Shown in pieces: positions 1 through 12,654 of a stretch of 64,000 nucleotides of DNA. This DNA is from Neocallimastix lanati (nom. inval.). Its lineage: Eukaryota; Neocallimastigomycota; Neocallimastigomycetes; Neocallimastigales; Neocallimastigaceae. The number at the start of each line of letters is the position of its first letter. Position 1 is the first letter of the stretch. The position numbers were made by a program, and so were the translations under genes. The stretch is from NCBI GenBank assembly GCA_016946835.1, contig JACVTC010000111.1, positions 165,001-229,000 of the forward strand, written 5' to 3'. The notes under the pieces were generated by a model. That model saw only the letters and a program-made list of their open reading frames with translations. It was not told the DNA's origin and searched no databases.

Positions 1-69
1 TCAATTGAAATAGTATAATAGAGATATAGAGTAATAGAAAATTAAATAATATAGTATATATAGTTAATA

Positions 70-401
70 ATGGTAAAGACCTATTTACGTTACGTTAAAG
101 ACTCTTGTTTTGGTGTAATAGCAAGTGGTAATTCAAATTCAGTATATAATGAAGAAGGAACTCATATTATTACACCTTCATTAGAAGATACCAAAGTATG
201 GAATATTCGTACAGGTTTAGAAACAGCTTGTTGGCACGATGTTGATAATAAAGCTGAAGTTACTTCAATATTAAGAAGTCCAAATAAAGATGACTATGCT
301 GTTGGGTATGAATATAATAATATTAAAAATAATTTATTTATAATAAAAATTTAAATAATAATTTTAAAATGAAATTGGATGGAAATTTCTTTCTTTCTTT
401 C

Positions 402-460
<59 letters not shown>

Positions 461-1426
461 TTAAACATAAACTTGTTTTTAATAATACATATATTATATA
501 ACAATTTAAAAGTAATTTATACTTTATACATTAAAATTTCAAATAATTATTTCAATAATAAGAGTTTTCCTTTTATATATGTATATATAAATTTGAAATC
601 TAAAATTCAAATTTCTGGATTAATCTCATAAATCACATTTTATGATATTAAACAATTTTCAATTTATTTTGATATATATATATATATATATATTTATTTT
701 ATATTGAAATTTATTAAAGTATAACAGGAAATTCTTTTGAAATTTTGATAAAAAAATTATTTAAATTTCCTTTTTTAATAATTATTAATTATATATTATT
801 TTTATTTTAAAAAATTATATGCTTTTATATAAAATTAAATATATATTATACAATTATAAATTAAAAAAGTTATTCTGATGGATCAATTCGTATTTGGAGA
901 TATTCCACAAATTCATTAATAATTACATTCAATGGTCATAAATCAGCAGTAACAGCATTAGCTTTCAATAATACTGGTTCATATTTAGCTTCAGGTTCAA
1001 GAGATACTGATTTAATTGTTTGGGATGTTATTTCAGAACAAGGTTTATATCGTTTAAAGGGTCACAAGGATCAAATTACTGGTTTAAAATTTTTAAATTT
1101 AAATGGAGCTAATCACTTAATTTCCGTTTCAAAAGATACTTTACTTAAATTATGGGATTTAACAACTCAACATTGTATAGAAACACTTATTGGTCACCGT
1201 AGTGAAATTTGGGGATTAGATGTTAATAAAGATGAAACTTTAATTGTTACTGGTGCTTTAGACCAAGAACTTAAATTTTGGGATATTGATACTGAAACTC
1301 TTATTACTGGTTTAGATAAGCTTGAGATGGACGCCGAGACTGAATCTGTAAGTATCAGCAATTAATTTTTAAATTATTAATATAGTAATAATATTATTTT
1401 TTCATTATTTTTTTAAAATTTTATTC

Positions 1427-1459
<33 letters not shown>

Positions 1460-2659
1460 TAAATAATTATATTTATATAAATTTCAAAATTAAAATTTAT
1501 TTATATATACGTATATATATATGTTAACGTAAATATAAAACTTTTTAATTTTAATATTTTTTTTTTTTTTTTTTTCTTTTTTTTTTTTTTTATATATATA
1601 TAAAAATTAAAATGTTAAACTAATTAATTTAGTTAAAAAAAGCTATAAAATATCGTGGATCCATCGCTCGTGCAAGTAAAGAACGTGTGGGTACATTAAA
1701 ATTCCATCCATCAGGAAGATTCCTTGGTTGTCAAGTAATTAATGAATGATACAAAAAAAAAAAAAAAAAAAAAAATACATTTATTATTAGATATATTCAT
1801 TACCTTTTAAACAAAGCTTAATATTAATCAAAATAATTAAAATTATTATTTATGTTTATGTGTTTATATATGTATATTTAACTAATAAATAAAAATATTA
1901 CATGATGTTGATATTAAAAAAAGGGTGCTGATAGAAATATTGAATTATTCAAAGTTCAATCCGAAGAAGAAATAAAAAAGAAAATAGCTAGAAGAAAGAG
2001 AAGACAAAGAGAAAAAAATAAGAAATCAAAAGGTGGAAAGGCTGAAGAAAAACCTGTTGAAGAAAATGAAAAACCAACCTTTGCTGATGAAATTGTTCCA
2101 TTAACTTTAATTAAAGCTAGTTCAAAAATAAAATCATTTGATTTTAAAACTGCTCTTAATAAAGATGGCTCGTTTAATGTAAATATTAATTATAATAATA
2201 ATAATAATAAAATATATATTTAAATATATATATAAATATATATATATATTTTTGTATATATTTTTATTTTTATTTTTATTTTTTTTTTTTTTTGTTTTTT
2301 TGTATATAATAATTTATTTAAAGTTGTATTAATTAATTTGTATTATTAATGAATTGATGTTATTTATGATTAACGTACTATATATTATACAAAAATTTAA
2401 TAATAAATTCTAAATTCTACCATAATTACTTCTACTATTTCTAATAATAAATAAAAATAATTAAGATTATGGCTGCTTTAAGTAATAATTCTATTGAAAT
2501 TTATACCTCAGGATTGCAATCAGCTGATCAACCAACAGTTCAAAATGCTGTTATTGATTTACATGGTCATAGATCAGATATTAGAACTTTAGCATTAAGT
2601 TCAGATGATGAAATGTTATTATCAGGATCAAATAGTAAGTGCATATATATATAATATAA

Positions 2660-2699
<40 letters not shown>

Positions 2700-5396
2700 C
2701 TTATAAAAATTTTTATATTTTAAATAATAAATAATATTAATTTGTATATATATATATAAAGATTCTATTAAAATTTGGAATATTCATACAAAACAATGTA
2801 TTAGAACATTAGATTCAGGATATGCTTTATGTAGTGCCTTTGTTCCTGGAAACAAACATGTAAGTTATTATATATTAATATTTATATTTAGATAAGTTAA
2901 TATTTATTTATTAATTTTACAAATATATATTATATAAAAAAATATTTATTTATATTACATATTAATATTATATAAAAATTTTTAATTATTTCTGATTAAA
3001 GGTTATAGTTGGTACAAAAACTGGTCAATTAGAAATTTACGATATTTCTTCTTCTTCATTAATTGAAAGTATTGATGCTCATGATGGTGCTATTTGGTCA
3101 TTACAAATTAGACCTGATAAAAAGGGTTTCGTCACTGGTAGTGCTGATAAAGATGTTAAATTCTGGGATTTCCAACTTGTTGAAGATGAAAAAACTGTAA
3201 ATAGATAAAAAAAAAAAAAAAAAGATTTTTAGTTGATTATGTTATATATTATAGATAGAATTAAATATATATATATATTAATAAATAATAATAATAATTT
3301 ACATATATAACAAATTCAATAAATTATTATTAATATATATTTTATTTTATTTTTTATTTTATTTTTTATTTTTTTATTTTTTTTTTTTTATTTTTTTTAT
3401 TAAAAAAATATTTTAATAATATAATAATATTTTGAAATTATATAGGGTGTAAGACGTTTAAGTGCTATTCATATGCGTACATTAAGAATGTCAGATGATG
3501 TTTTATGTGTTCGTTACAGTCAAAATCAAAAATTAATTGCTATCTCTCTTCTTGATAGTACTGTAAAGGTTTTCTATCATGATACATTAAAGTTCTTCTT
3601 ATCTTTATATGGTCATAAATTACCAGTTCTTTCTATGGATATATCTTCAGATAATACTCTTATTGCTACTGCTTCAGCAGATAAATCAATTAAATTATGG
3701 GGTTTAGATTTTGGTGATTGTCATAAATCTATATTTGCTCACCAAGATAGTATCATGCAGTGTCAGTTTGTATGGGGTACTCACTACTTATTTACTGTCA
3801 GTAAGGATAAATTAGTTAAATACTGGGATTGTGATAAGGTAAATACACCATAGAGTAATATTTAATGATAATAAATACTTTTATTTTATTTTATTTTTTA
3901 TTTTTATTTTTTTTTTTTTTAAAAAAAGAATTTTTTTATTTTTTATTTAGTCTATTATTATTATTATTATTATATATTAAAATACTAAAATAAATAATTT
4001 TATATTTATTTATATCATGATACTTTATTTTTTATTTTATTTTATTTTTTTTATATATAAACATTTATAATGAATAAAAAGTTCGAAAATATTCAAAAGT
4101 TAGAAGGTCATCACAGTGAAGTTTGGGCTCTTGCTGTTGGTAAATATGGTAATTTTGTTGTAACTGGTTCACATGATCGTTCAATTCGTATTTGGAAGAG
4201 AACCGAAGAACCATTGTTCCTTGAAGAAGAAAGAGATAAAGAATATGAACAAATGTATAATGAAAATGCTATCAATGATGAAGAACGTAATAATTTACCT
4301 ATAGGTAGTGGTGTTGAAAATGAAAATGGTGAAACAATGGAAACAGATACTCAAGAAGTTGCTTCCGCCGGTAAAAAAACTATGGAAACATTAAAAGCTG
4401 GTGAAACAATTCTTGAAGCCATTGAAATTTATGAAGATGAAAAGGGAAAAATGGAGGAATATGAACAAGTAAAAAATATTAAATAATAATAAAATAAAAT
4501 AAAAATATTTATTATTATTTATTATCATTATTTATTATTATTATTATTATTTATTATTATTTATTATAATTTATTATTGTTATTATTTATTATTGTTAAT
4601 ATTATTTGTTATTATTCAATAATTATTTAGCGAACAAATAATTAAAATTGTATATTTTTAATATATTATAATTATAAATAGTTAAAGAAAATTACACCAG
4701 GAGGTAACGTCCCACGACCAGCTAGAAACCCATACATTCTTGCTCTTCATATACCAGATATTACCCCAGAAGAATATGTTTTAAGAGAAATCAAAAGTAT
4801 AAAATCAAGTGAATTAGAAGAAGCTTTATTAGTTCTTCCATTTTCTAAAGTAGTTATGTTATTTGAAAGTATTGCTTTCTGGATTGAAAAAGTAATAAAA
4901 AATAAATTACAAAATCGAAAAAAATATAATTCTTAAAGAAATATTAAAACATAAAATTTAATAAATTGTAAAAATTATAAAATGAAATTTTATAAATGTT
5001 TTATAGGAATTAGAAATTAAGCTTGCATGTAGAATCCTTTTCTTCTTATTAAAGGTTCATCAAAATCAATTAACAGCTACTAAAACTATGATGGTAACTT
5101 TAAATAGAATTAAAGCTGCTACTAAAAAGAATATTCAAAAACAAAAGGTATTTTCATAGTATATATGCTATAATTTAATATAGTAAATTAATTTAAACGA
5201 ATGAATATTAATCATTGAATTATATATATATATATATTTTTAAATAAAATACAAGAATATAATTGGTTTTAATTTAGAAGCTTTAAAACAATTAAAGGAA
5301 GAATATGATTTAGAAAGATCAGCAGAATTCTTTGATACTGAAGAACCAGAAGAAACTGTCACAAAGAAAAGAAAACATATTGTTGTTAGTCAATAA
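70..5396 (+). CDS. WDR3/UTP12: WDR3/Utp12 (Dip2) U3 snoRNP WD40-repeat protein, 12 exons
   Basis: Small-subunit processome protein acting with U3 snoRNA in nucleolar 18S pre-rRNA processing. By-eye exons: 70-305, 870-1347, 1633-1734, 1924-2178, 2466-2634, 2762-2859, 3002-3196, 3446-3838, 4082-4468, 4682-4891, 5007-5147, 5256-5396. They join in frame to 934 aa, close to the usual length of about 940. The start is the family-like MVKTYLRYV. Many WD repeats end in (I/L)xxWD-type motifs, for example [20 protein letters not shown] and KYWDCDK. A highly conserved family block is in exon 8 ([26 protein letters not shown]). The Utp12 C-terminal domain ([15 protein letters not shown]) is in exon 10. 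A Lys/Glu-rich insert lies in exon 4 and an acidic stretch in exon 9. All introns are AT-rich, GT-AG and 69-564 bp long. Identity is very secure; individual splice sites are inferred from frame and family conservation. Confidence 0.95.
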
Positions 5397-6532
5397 AAAA
5401 ATGAAGGAAAAAAAAAAAAAAAACTTATATACATATAAAAATATATTACATTTTATAAATAATAATTAAAAAAAAATTAAATTTTCAAAAATTTAGTATT
5501 ACTATTATTTAATAATTATAATAACAAAAATCGAATAGATCAATACTTATAAAAAGAATATTTATAAAAAAAAATTCCTTATTTAAAATATTTAAATACA
5601 TTCTATATTTAAAAAATAATAATATTATTTAATTTATTTTTACACCTTTTTGTTTTAATTTTTTTTTTTTTTTTTTTTTTTAATAGAATTTATTTTTTTA
5701 TTTTTTTATTTTTTTAATTATTTATTTTTTTGAAGAAAATGGTATAGTTTTTAGCATAGTTTTAGCATCATATACCTATGTTGTTCATCATATATATTAA
5801 TATAAGGCTTACGAATAATTAAGGCAGTATTGTATTTGTATTTTTTATGTATTTATATCTATATATATAGATTATTATTATTATATAATAAACCATTTCC
5901 AATAATAAATTTAATAAATATATATAAATATATTATTAAATAATAATTTATATTGATTTTATAAATATAAAAAGTTTTATTTTATAATAAATTTGATTAA
6001 TATAATTATTGTAAAAATTAAAACATTAAGAAAATGATACACTAAAAACTATATATATAGTTTTATTATTATTTATTTATTATAGTTAATTATTAATTTT
6101 CTATCAAAAATTATATATATTATTATATATAATATTATATATATTAATATTATAAAAAAAATATGATATGAACCAATCATACTTTACTTATTTTCCAATC
6201 AATTCTTAAAAATTTTTAACAATCATTAAAATGATTTTCTATACAAGGATCAATTGTGGTTCTCTCTTTTAAAATTTAATTGCACCTTAAGGTATATGAA
6301 TGAATGAAACTTATTATTTAATGAATGAATTAATTATTAGATAGATGATGGCTATGTTGGATTAATTAAAAATAAATTATTATTAATTTAATAAATTGAT
6401 AATTTTTTTTTTGTGTGTTTATGTGTTTTGAATTATGTTTAATGGATGAATAATCCATCAAAAACCTATATTGAATGAAATATTAAATGTTATTATATAA
6501 TTTAAAATAAAAAATTTTATATAATAGACAAC
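5397..6532. other. AT-rich spacer between WDR3/UTP12 and RPS10
   Basis: No coding sequence is visible. It holds the WDR3/UTP12 3' region, poly-T and poly-A runs and, presumably, the RPS10 promoter and 5' UTR near its right end. No specific regulatory motif could be supported. Confidence 0.6.
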
Positions 6533-7237
6533 ATGCTTATTCCAACCAAAGACAGGAAGACTATTTACCAACACCTTTTCCAAGGTAAAATTATAGAATT
6601 ATTTGTTTGATAATTAATAATAAATGTAAAACGAACCTAAAATAATATGAAGTGATATTAACAAAATTATTACAATTTAATTTAATATTATTTAAATATT
6701 AAATTAAAATTTAACAGAAGGTGTTATGGTTGCCAAGAAGGATTTCAATGCCCCAAAGCACCAAGATATTGATGTTTCCAACCTTTACGTAATTAAGGCT
6801 CTTCAATCCCTTGCTTCCCGTGAATACGTCAAGGTCCAATTCTCTTGGTTATACTACTACTACTTCCTTACCGACAAGGGTATTGAATACCTCCGTGAAT
6901 ACCTCCACCTCCCACAAGAAATTGTCCCAAAGACTCACATTAAGACTCAAAGAAGCGTTCCAAGAGGTAACTTCAGAGGTGATCGTCGCGATAATGAAAA
7001 CCGTGGTCAACGTGATGAATACCGTAGACGTGACAAGGAAGGTGCAAGTGGTAACTTCCAACCAAGCTTCGTAAGTGTCAAATAATATAATTTATGAATT
7101 GAATATGTTTAAGTTTATATATCTATACAATTTTTTTTTCTTATACTAAATAATTTTAATTATATTTATTCATTTATAATTTATTAAAAAAATAGCGTGG
7201 TGGAGCTGGTCGTGGTCGTGCTCAAAACCAACAATAA
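6533..7237 (+). CDS. RPS10: 40S ribosomal protein eS10, three exons
   Basis: Structural protein of the small ribosomal subunit. Exons 6533-6584, 6718-7070 and 7196-7237 join in frame (phases 1 and 0) to 148 aa. The first exon reads [17 protein letters not shown] and joins to EGVMVAKKD, the classic eS10 winged-helix start. [20 protein letters not shown] and [14 protein letters not shown] are family hallmarks at about residues 50-85. The tail is Arg/Gly-rich ([13 protein letters not shown]), as usual for eukaryotic eS10. Codons are strongly C/G-ended (TAC, TTC, AAG, ACC), unlike the A/T-ended codons of the upstream gene, which fits high expression. The first intron splits the N-terminal helix and the last intron precedes the RGG tail. 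Confidence 0.97.
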
Positions 7238-7730
7238 GCATACTAATATATTTAATGTATTAATAATTAATTATATTAAATAAAAAGTATCACAGAAAAT
7301 CAAAAAATATAAAGAAGAAATTAATATTATTATGAGTTCATAATTTATAATAAATATCTTTATTTCAGTTGTCTGTTTAGTAAAATATTTTAGTAACAAG
7401 AAAGTTTATAAAGAACAGATTTTCAATATTTTAAGTGAGGGAGTCAAAATAATAAATAAAATATAGAAGTAAGATTGTTGAGAGAAAGGATATTTTAAAT
7501 TTTAAAATTAATGGTATTTAAAGTTTATATATAATTATCTTATAATTTTAGGTAAAATTGATGGAAAATATGTATAATGGAGAAAACATTTAAAGATTTA
7601 TTTTGAAATTTGTATTTTGAAAAGGAAAAAAATATATATAATTGGATAACAATAAAATATAAACTGAAAAATATGGAAATTTTGAAATAATAAAGGTTTA
7701 TAATTAAAAAAATTAGAAAAAATAATTGAA
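7238..7730. other. RPS10 3' flank, no gene seen
   Basis: AT-rich with an AATAAA-like stretch shortly after the stop. No coding-like reading frame or recognisable repeat was found. Confidence 0.5.
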
Positions 7731-8591
7731 CACTTTCGGCATTTTGTAATAAAAATGTTTAGTATATATTATGTTAAATATAAGCGACTAGTCATTAGTA
7801 AGTTCTGTTATTCGGAAATTATATATTCAAGGAAAATTTTCTATTATTAAATTATTTGTGTTCTATTCGAGTCAAAATGTTATAAAATATATAGAAATTG
7901 AATCTCCCTAAATATTTTTTTTTTTTTTTTTTTTTTTTGGTTCGAGGGAAAAGTTTTAAGTGGACCAATACACTATTTAACAAAGGTCGTTAACTTTTTT
8001 TTTTTTTTTGTCTTACCAAAATTACCAGACTTAACCAAGAGCGCCGACGTCGTGTACTGATAAGGCATAATGATAATACAAGATTATCATCTATTTCCGC
8101 GAAGGGTGAATCTCGCCTTAGTAGTTCGGTAAATGATGAATTCGGGGAGAATTTAGTGGACACACTATCTATTTTAGTGATGTTACTTTCTAGGCTTTAT
8201 TACTTTTTTTATTTGTTAGGAAGGGAAAAATTCTCAGTATAGTACAGCTTTTTTTATTTTTTATTTTTTAACTTTTTATATTATAGTTACAATTTGTTCT
8301 ATTAAAATTATTTCACTTTACATTAATCGTACTAACGATCTCAACTTTAGAAATTGTTAAAATTTAGTCAGTAAATGAACTAGAAATAATAAAATACAAT
8401 TAAGTATAAATAAAATACGAATAGCTTTATATTCTCTTTATTGTGTTTCTGAAAGAACTTTAACCTTCCTTCCTCCTTCGACGAAATGTGCGATTCCACA
8501 ATCTCAGGTAAGATAATTTTTTTTAAAAAATAAAAAAAAAAATAAAATAAAAAATTTAATAGACAAAATTATAGATAAATATTTCCATTAA

Positions 8592-8633
<42 letters not shown>

Positions 8634-9478
8634 CAATTGTAAACTTTTATAGGGTTAGAGAGATAAGGCAGACAGGATAAATCAATCAAGGTTAAAAATA
8701 AGGTTTATAAGAAAAATAAATTTGAGAAAACTAGATAAGCTAGCTAGAGAATATCTAAAGCTCAACGTTATCTAAAGCTCAACGTTTAGTATCCTGAATA
8801 TAGTCTTAAATTGGGTACTTTCGTACCAGATATGAAAATATAAATTTCCTTGTTTGTGTTGTCAAAACCGCCAATAGGGTTGAATTGAAAACGACTATCC
8901 AGGACGTTGTCCTTTCCGTTGTTAATAGAGAAAATAGTATATCCTCGATGGAAACATTGATTTTCTAAAAAAAAAAAAAAAAAAAAAAAAAAGAAAAAAA
9001 AATGCTTATCTTTTCCGTGAATTTCGAACTGAAATTTTTTTTTTAAGGATATTAAAGTTCTATATGATATATTTTATATATAATTTCTAAATATTATCAA
9101 ATAGTAATGTGAACACTATTTATCACAGATAGGAATAATGTAGAATCAAGTTCTGATTCTGATAGTAGTAACGAAGTTTATCATAATCATAATAATAGCA
9201 ATAGAAATAATATTATTAATAATAGTAGTATTAATAATAGGGTAAATAAGAATATTAATGATAGTGATAATGCAAAAATAATAGTATCATTAAATAGTAT
9301 CATTACTAATAATGTAATAGTGAATAAGTCGATTGATGAAAATTGTGTTAATTTTAATAATTTTCTGAATAATGAGTGTGTAAATATAGATGTAACGTGG
9401 TGCCGATTATATTGCTTTTCTTCTTGGTGAAAAAAATGCAGACCTTATTAAATTCAAATATTATAAAAAGGAAAAGGG

Positions 9479-9514
<36 letters not shown>

Positions 9515-9849
9515 ACCAAATCAATTCTAGTGATTATTCTAAAAAAAAAAAAAACTCATTCTTGGTGCGATCTACGACTTTTTTTTTTTTTTTTTTTTTT
9601 TTACAGAAATTACGCCTAGGGTTAATATTCGACAAGGATTGCTATTCCTAACGATAGAAGCTCAAACTACCCAGGAGCATCAACGCAGAAAATAGCAGTA
9701 AGACAGGCTAGTAGGGTTCAATGCCTCTAAAAGAGAAGACCAAAATTTCTTTCAGATTGTCGATTTAAACCTAAATCCAGAAAAAGAATTCCCTTTAAAA
9801 AACTAACTGAACTCTTAACAGTCTTGGAGGTGGGGTTCGTTGCCTATGA

Positions 9850-9850
<1 letters not shown>
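7730..9850 (+). repeat. Decayed repeat relic of unknown family, interrupted by homopolymer runs
   Basis: Base composition changes sharply: stretches such as 8,010-8,240, 8,640-8,960 and 9,600-9,840 hold far more G and C than the spacers. Several stop-free plus-strand stretches look coding-like, for example LTKITRLNQERRRRVLIRHN at about 8,012. Others lie at 8,845-8,968 and in an Asn/Ser-rich stretch from about 9,136 that begins NVESSSDSDSSNEV. They are broken by stops and by long poly-T or poly-A runs at 7,917, 8,591, 8,967, 9,482 and 9,580. A related Asn/Ser-rich segment lies at 23,566-23,835, so this is a dispersed family. I could not assign a transposase or reverse-transcriptase motif. Confidence 0.5.
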
Positions 9851-9880
<30 letters not shown>

Positions 9881-10005
9881 GGAATTTATTTATATACTTT
9901 TATTTTGAATATTACTTTTTATTTCCCAATTACTTTTTTAAAATAAATTATTATAATCAAATTTGATAAAAAATTTTTTTTTTTTTTATAATTCTAGTTT
10001 TTTTA

Positions 10006-10036
<31 letters not shown>

Positions 10037-10224
10037 TTATTTTATTTTTTTTTTTTTTATAAAAAATATATTTATGTAATTAATAAATGAATAGTTATTG
10101 AAAGTTTATAGTTTGCAATAATTGCGACTATGAAATAAAAAAAAAAAAAAAAAAAATTATTATAACGGGATAAAATCATCGATGAAAACTATATTCTCCT
10201 CCTACTCTTTAAAAAAAAATAAAT

Positions 10225-10261
<37 letters not shown>

Positions 10262-10312
10262 AAATAAAAAATAAAAAATAAAAAATCATATTTATGGATA
10301 AACTCTATTTTT

Positions 10313-10407
<95 letters not shown>

Positions 10408-10653
10408 TTATTAAGTTATTCATTATATTCACATCAATATAATAAAAACTTTTACTCTAGTAATATCTTTGGCTATTACTATCACCTATTCTTAAAATAT
10501 ATTATTTCAACTATCTTTTATATATAAATATATATTTTTATAAATCAATTATCAAACATTTTATGCTTCAAATTCTATCGAGTTATTGAATATATAAATA
10601 AAATAAAATAACAAGACAATTATAACATTTCATAAAATAAAACTAAAAAAAAA

Positions 10654-10700
<47 letters not shown>

Positions 10701-11001
10701 AAGAAAAAAAGTTCAGTAAATTTACTTTTATTAAAAAAATATAAACTTTATTATTAAATTAAATATTATGTCTATGTAAAATAATTAAGAAAAAAAAAAT
10801 AATAATAAATTAATTACTTAATATTTTAAAATTTACTATCTCTATAATATCTATAATATTTCTATTAACTTTTGTTTTTCTATTTTTAATCTATCTTATC
10901 ACTTTAATTTTTTTTTTTTTATTTTATTTATTTTTTAATTGTTTGTTTGCTTGATTTTTATTTTTATTTTTATTTTTTTTTTTTTTTTTTTAATTTTGCT
11001 T
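9851..11001. repeat. Spacer with AAATAAA and TTTA simple repeats
   Basis: No gene is visible. It contains A/T homopolymers, an AAATAAA-type array at about 10,216-10,286, a (TTTA)n array at about 10,310-10,408 and a long poly-A stretch at 10,647-10,700. The reading frame over the TTTA array is only a translation of the repeat. Confidence 0.7.
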
Positions 11002-12654
11002 TTATTCTTCATAATCAGGTGGAGGTTCGTCAATACTATTCAAATCACTTGCTGTAGATACATCATGACCTTGAATAGTTGTCTCAGGAATTGTTGATTC
11101 CATTGTTACTGGAATATTATTATTATTATTATTATCATTATTATTATCATTATTATTATTACTATAATTAATGGTTTGATTTTGTTGATTCGGTGACTGT
11201 GGCTCCATACTCTGATTATTTTCATTATAATATCCATAGAAGTAGGCTTCCTCTCCTCCTCCTTCATTTCCCATCATATAACCGTCATCTGGAGGAGGAT
11301 TTAAAAGACCACTTTCCGTTAAATCGTGCATTTCATCCGGATCAAGTTCCTCTGTTCTCTGATATTCCGGTAAGGGCTCATAATCTTGTACGGATGGAGC
11401 ACAAAATTCATTTAATTCATAACCAGAAAAGAAAGAAATAAAATCGCGAGTTCGACTACTCTTTATTAAATAGATAGCAATGACTAAAAAAATAATAATG
11501 GATAAAAGCGCTTCCTGAGAATCAATTCGGGTGAAAGTTAAAGGAATACGTGGTTTCTCACAAACAAAAGAATTCATATTACAAACTAATCCATCATTAC
11601 AAACTCGCCATGACTCCATACAGAAATCATTTTCATTGAAGGACATCACACAACGACCAAATACCATGTCTGTATCCTTTAGACACCATGAACCACAAGA
11701 ACTGGAGCAATCACTATCTTCCAGACAAGCTTTCTGAACAAAACAATGACTGATACAATGACGACTTGTCTTATTGCAACTAGCAATATCTGGAGAATAT
11801 CGATTAAAGTTAGTACAATCTTGATCAAAATTACATTTATAAATGTATGAATCCTCCGCATTAAATATACCAGTTTCCATACCCTTTTCTTCAGTAGTTT
11901 TGGATTTTTCAAATGGAATTCCCTTTTCTATATCTTTTTGTTTAGCTTGAGCCAACTTAGTTAACTTATTACTAATGAAAATATCTTTAATTATATTAAA
12001 CATATCATCTTTTTCTTCTTCTTTCGATTCTATTTCTTCTTCCTCCTTCTTTTTCGTTTCCTCTTTTTCTTCTTGCTTTGTTTCTTCTTTCTCTCCTCCT
12101 CCTTCTTTACCTTCTCCTTTCATAATAAATTTAACAAAATTTTTAATTTCTTCATCATTCTCTTCTTTTATTGACTTATGGGCTTCGCTACCCTCATTGT
12201 TTTCTTTTTCTTTCATTTTTTCCTCTGGAGTTTTAAATTTATAATTTTTATGATCTTTGATTATTTCAACTTTTTTAACTTCCGGTACATTTTTATTATT
12301 TTTATTACTATTATTATTATCTTTATTATCTGTTTTTAAATCTTTATCCACTTCATCATTTAAAATACTTATCGGTACAAGAAAAATATTACCACTATTC
12401 TCCATATAATTATTCTCCTCCTTATTTAAATTATCATTTTCATGATTAGAATTTAATAATTCTTCCTTCATCTCTTCTCCTCCTTTTAAAACGACTGCCT
12501 CCTTCAATATATTTTTAAAATTTTTAAATATATTATTAATTATTTCCCCATTCGTTACTCCATTATTATCCTCCTCTATATAGTGGGAATGAACAATCCC
12601 ACTATTCAGTATAATACCAATTTCTGAAATTAATATTAAAAATTTTAGAATCAT
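11002..12654 (-). CDS. Single-pass membrane protein with Cys-rich ectodomain and PPxY-type tail
   Basis: Intronless 550-aa frame. A hydrophobic start (MILKFLILISEIGIILNSG) fits a signal peptide. Next comes a long Asn/Lys/Glu-rich low-complexity region, probably partly coiled-coil, to about residue 230. A Cys-rich module with CxxDxDC-like spacing runs over about residues 274-371 (CNFDQDC, SDCSSSCGSWC, CNDGLVC). A transmembrane segment follows at about 383-401 (ALLSIIIFLVIAIYLI). The cytosolic tail has PPPDDGY and ends PPPDYEE, PPxY-type sites that could bind WW domains such as those of Nedd4/Rsp5 ubiquitin ligases. The architecture suggests a surface sensor or receptor; no family name is recognised. 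Codon use is like its neighbours and no frame damage is seen. Confidence 0.82.
   Translation of the reverse strand: MILKFLILISEIGIILNSGIVHSHYIEEDNNGVTNGEIINNIFKNFKNILKEAVVLKGGEEMKEELLNSNHENDNLNKEENNYMENSGNIFLVPISILNDEVDKDLKTDNKDNNNSNKNNKNVPEVKKVEIIKDHKNYKFKTPEEKMKEKENNEGSEAHKSIKEENDEEIKNFVKFIMKGEGKEGGGEKEETKQEEKEETKKKEEEEIESKEEEKDDMFNIIKDIFISNKLTKLAQAKQKDIEKGIPFEKSKTTEEKGMETGIFNAEDSYIYKCNFDQDCTNFNRYSPDIASCNKTSRHCISHCFVQKACLEDSDCSSSCGSWCLKDTDMVFGRCVMSFNENDFCMESWRVCNDGLVCNMNSFVCEKPRIPLTFTRIDSQEALLSIIIFLVIAIYLIKSSRTRDFISFFSGYELNEFCAPSVQDYEPLPEYQRTEELDPDEMHDLTESGLLNPPPDDGYMMGNEGGGEEAYFYGYYNENNQSMEPQSPNQQNQTINYSNNNNDNNNDNNNNNNIPVTMESTIPETTIQGHDVSTASDLNSIDEPPPDYEE

Noticed and set aside
6811-7074. 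Overlapping and antisense frames inside RPS10 exon 2
   Set aside because: Shadows of the eS10 coding sequence, which has clear family similarity in its own frame.
9376-9651. 91-residue Cys/Phe-rich frame
   Set aside because: Largely poly-Phe from T-runs within the decayed relic.
10294-10527. 77-residue frame rich in YLFI
   Set aside because: Translation of the TTTA array.
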